Shown piece after piece: positions 4,350 to 5,453 of a stretch of DNA of 5,453 bases. Numbering within the stretch: the first letter of the stretch is position 1; every line of letters starts with the position of its first letter. The notes beneath the pieces are model-generated. The model had not been told where the DNA came from and did no database searches. It saw only the letters and a program-made list of their open reading frames with translations. Source of the DNA: Actinomycetes bacterium (lineage in GTDB: Bacteria; Actinomycetota; Acidimicrobiia; Acidimicrobiales; Bog-793); contig JAJYGM010000608.1 of assembly GCA_021785095.1 (NCBI GenBank), forward strand, positions 1 to 5,453, read 5' to 3'. The position numbers were made by a program, and so were the translations under genes.

Positions 4350-5453
4350 CGGCGGCACGCGCGCCGGGACCGAGCACGCCCGGGAGGACCGAGCAGGACG
4401 ATCGGTCCGGACCGAATCGGACGAGAGGCGTGTCCTCGAGCGAGGCCGCCGTCCTCGGGCGGATCGAGGCGTTCCGCCGCCGCCGCCCGCGCCTCAAGGA
4501 CGACGTCGTGACCCTTGCGCACGGTGCCGGAGGCAAGGCCTCGGCGGCGTTGCTCGACGCGGTGTTCCTCGAGGGGCTCGGCCGTCCCGAGGGCCCGCTT
4601 CGAGACGCGGCGGTCCTCGACCTCGCCCCGGGCGAACGTCTCGCGTTCACCACCGACTCCTTCGTCGTGAGCCCTCGTCGCTTCCCGGGCGGGTCGGTCG
4701 GTCACTTGGCGGTGCACGGGACCGTGAACGACCTCGCGGTCATGGGGGCAGTCCCGCGGTGGCTCTCGCTCGCGGTGGTCATCGAAGAGGGGCTCTCCGT
4801 CGCGGAGCTGAAAGAGATCGTGGCTGACGTCGCCGAGGCCGCTGACGGCGCCGGGGTGGCCGTGGTCACCGGCGACACGAAGGTCGTGGGGGCAGGAGCG
4901 GCGGATGGGATCTACCTCACCACCGCAGGCGTAGGGACCGTCGCACCCGGGGTCGATCTCGCGGCCGAGTCGGTGCGACCCGGAGACGTGGTGCTGCTCT
5001 CCGGCACCATGGGGGACCACGGGATCGCGGTCATGCTGGCGCGGGGTGACCTCGACCTCGAGGTGGAGCTCTGCTCGGACACTGCCCCGGTGACCCCCTT
5101 GGTACGGGCCCTCCTCGAGGCGGCTCCCGGCACCCGGTGGTGTCGCGATCCCACTCGCGGTGGGGTGGCCACGGTCTGCAACGAGCTCGCGCGCGACCGC
5201 CAGCTCGCCGTGGTCCTCGACGAGGCAGCCCTGCCGGTGCGACCCGCGGTCGCGGGTGCCTGCGAGCTGCTCGGCCTCGACCCGCTCTACGTGGCGAACG
5301 AGGGCAAGGTTCTCGCCGTGGTGCCGGCCGAGGAGGCAGACGCTGCTCTCGCGGCGGTCCGTGCCGAGCCGGGAGGGGCGGAGGCGGCCCTGATCGGCGA
5401 GATCCGCGCGGAGCCCGAGGGTGTCGTCGTGTTGCGGACCGCTTTCGGCAGCA
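4346..5453 (+). CDS. hypE: HypE, carbamoyl-thiocarboxamide dehydratase (3' end beyond window)
   Basis: The frame is open to the right edge; 369 residues are visible and the C-terminal PRIC-type end is not reached. HypE converts the S-carbamoyl group that HypF places on its terminal Cys into thiocyanate with ATP, then donates cyanide to the HypC-HypD iron. PurM-like features are clear: 'VTLAHGAGGKAS' (55-66), 'FTTDSFVVSP' (101-110), 'FPGGSVGHLAVHGTVNDLAVMGA' (113-135), 'VVTGDTKVV' (173-181), 'GDVVLLSGTMGDHGIAVM' and 'CRDPTRGGVATV' (266-277). The end 'VVLRTAFGS' should be followed by only a few tens of residues. I chose ATG 4346 because it overlaps the previous stop as ATGA, like the two preceding junctions. 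This gives a ~50-residue extension before the core. An in-frame GTG at 4430 would remove the low-complexity part (TAARAPGPSTPGRTEQ...). Confidence 0.95.
   Translation, partial: MTAARAPGPSTPGRTEQDDRSGPNRTRGVSSSEAAVLGRIEAFRRRRPRLKDDVVTLAHGAGGKASAALLDAVFLEGLGRPEGPLRDAAVLDLAPGERLAFTTDSFVVSPRRFPGGSVGHLAVHGTVNDLAVMGAVPRWLSLAVVIEEGLSVAELKEIVADVAEAADGAGVAVVTGDTKVVGAGAADGIYLTTAGVGTVAPGVDLAAESVRPGDVVLLSGTMGDHGIAVMLARGDLDLEVELCSDTAPVTPLVRALLEAAPGTRWCRDPTRGGVATVCNELARDRQLAVVLDEAALPVRPAVAGACELLGLDPLYVANEGKVLAVVPAEEADAALAAVRAEPGGAEAALIGEIRAEPEGVVVLRTAFGS

Overview
The window is a strongly GC-rich stretch, with G or C at most third codon positions, that reads entirely on the + strand as one tightly packed operon for [NiFe]-hydrogenase maturation. 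Base composition, the accessory gene set (YceI-like protein, tiny membrane proteins, SIS-domain proteins beside hyp genes) and the protein sequences point to a high-GC actinobacterium. This resembles the accessory clusters of actinobacterial uptake or atmospheric-H2-oxidising hydrogenases. No structural subunit is visible, so the hydrogenase group is an inference.

Layout. Bases 2-229 hold the C-terminal end of an unidentified protein, possibly a hydrogenase maturation endopeptidase. It is followed by a 34-residue single-span membrane protein starting with GTG (226-330) and a cytoplasmic YceI-like lipocalin-fold protein (335-847). Next come hypA (840-1175, nickel insertion) and hypC (1187-1459, Fe(CN)2CO chaperone). 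A 91-base gap with one hairpin is the only real non-coding space. Then come a 76-residue YtxH-like membrane protein (1551-1781) and hypD (1781-2908, Fe-S scaffold for Fe(CN)2CO assembly). Two SIS-domain proteins follow: a degenerate SIS domain fused to a HypC-like domain (2905-3690) and a stand-alone GmhA-like SIS protein (3687-4349). The window ends inside hypE (4346 onward, thiocarboxamide dehydratase/cyanide donor).

How the genes fit. HypC, HypD and HypE are the core that builds the Fe(CN)2CO unit, and HypA delivers nickel. HypF (carbamoyl transfer) and HypB (GTPase) are required in the standard pathway but are not here, and probably lie outside the window. Most junctions overlap (GTGA, TGATG and three ATGA), which predicts translational coupling and stoichiometric production.

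The most interesting part is the SIS pair. By manual alignment to E. coli GmhA, the SIS-HypC fusion keeps positions equivalent to the catalytic Glu and His but has lost the phosphate-binding serine loop. The stand-alone SIS protein keeps the serines but has lost the Glu and His. The two could form a composite hetero-oligomer that links a phosphosugar-like ligand to a HypC-like chaperone domain, a possibly undescribed accessory step of hydrogenase maturation.
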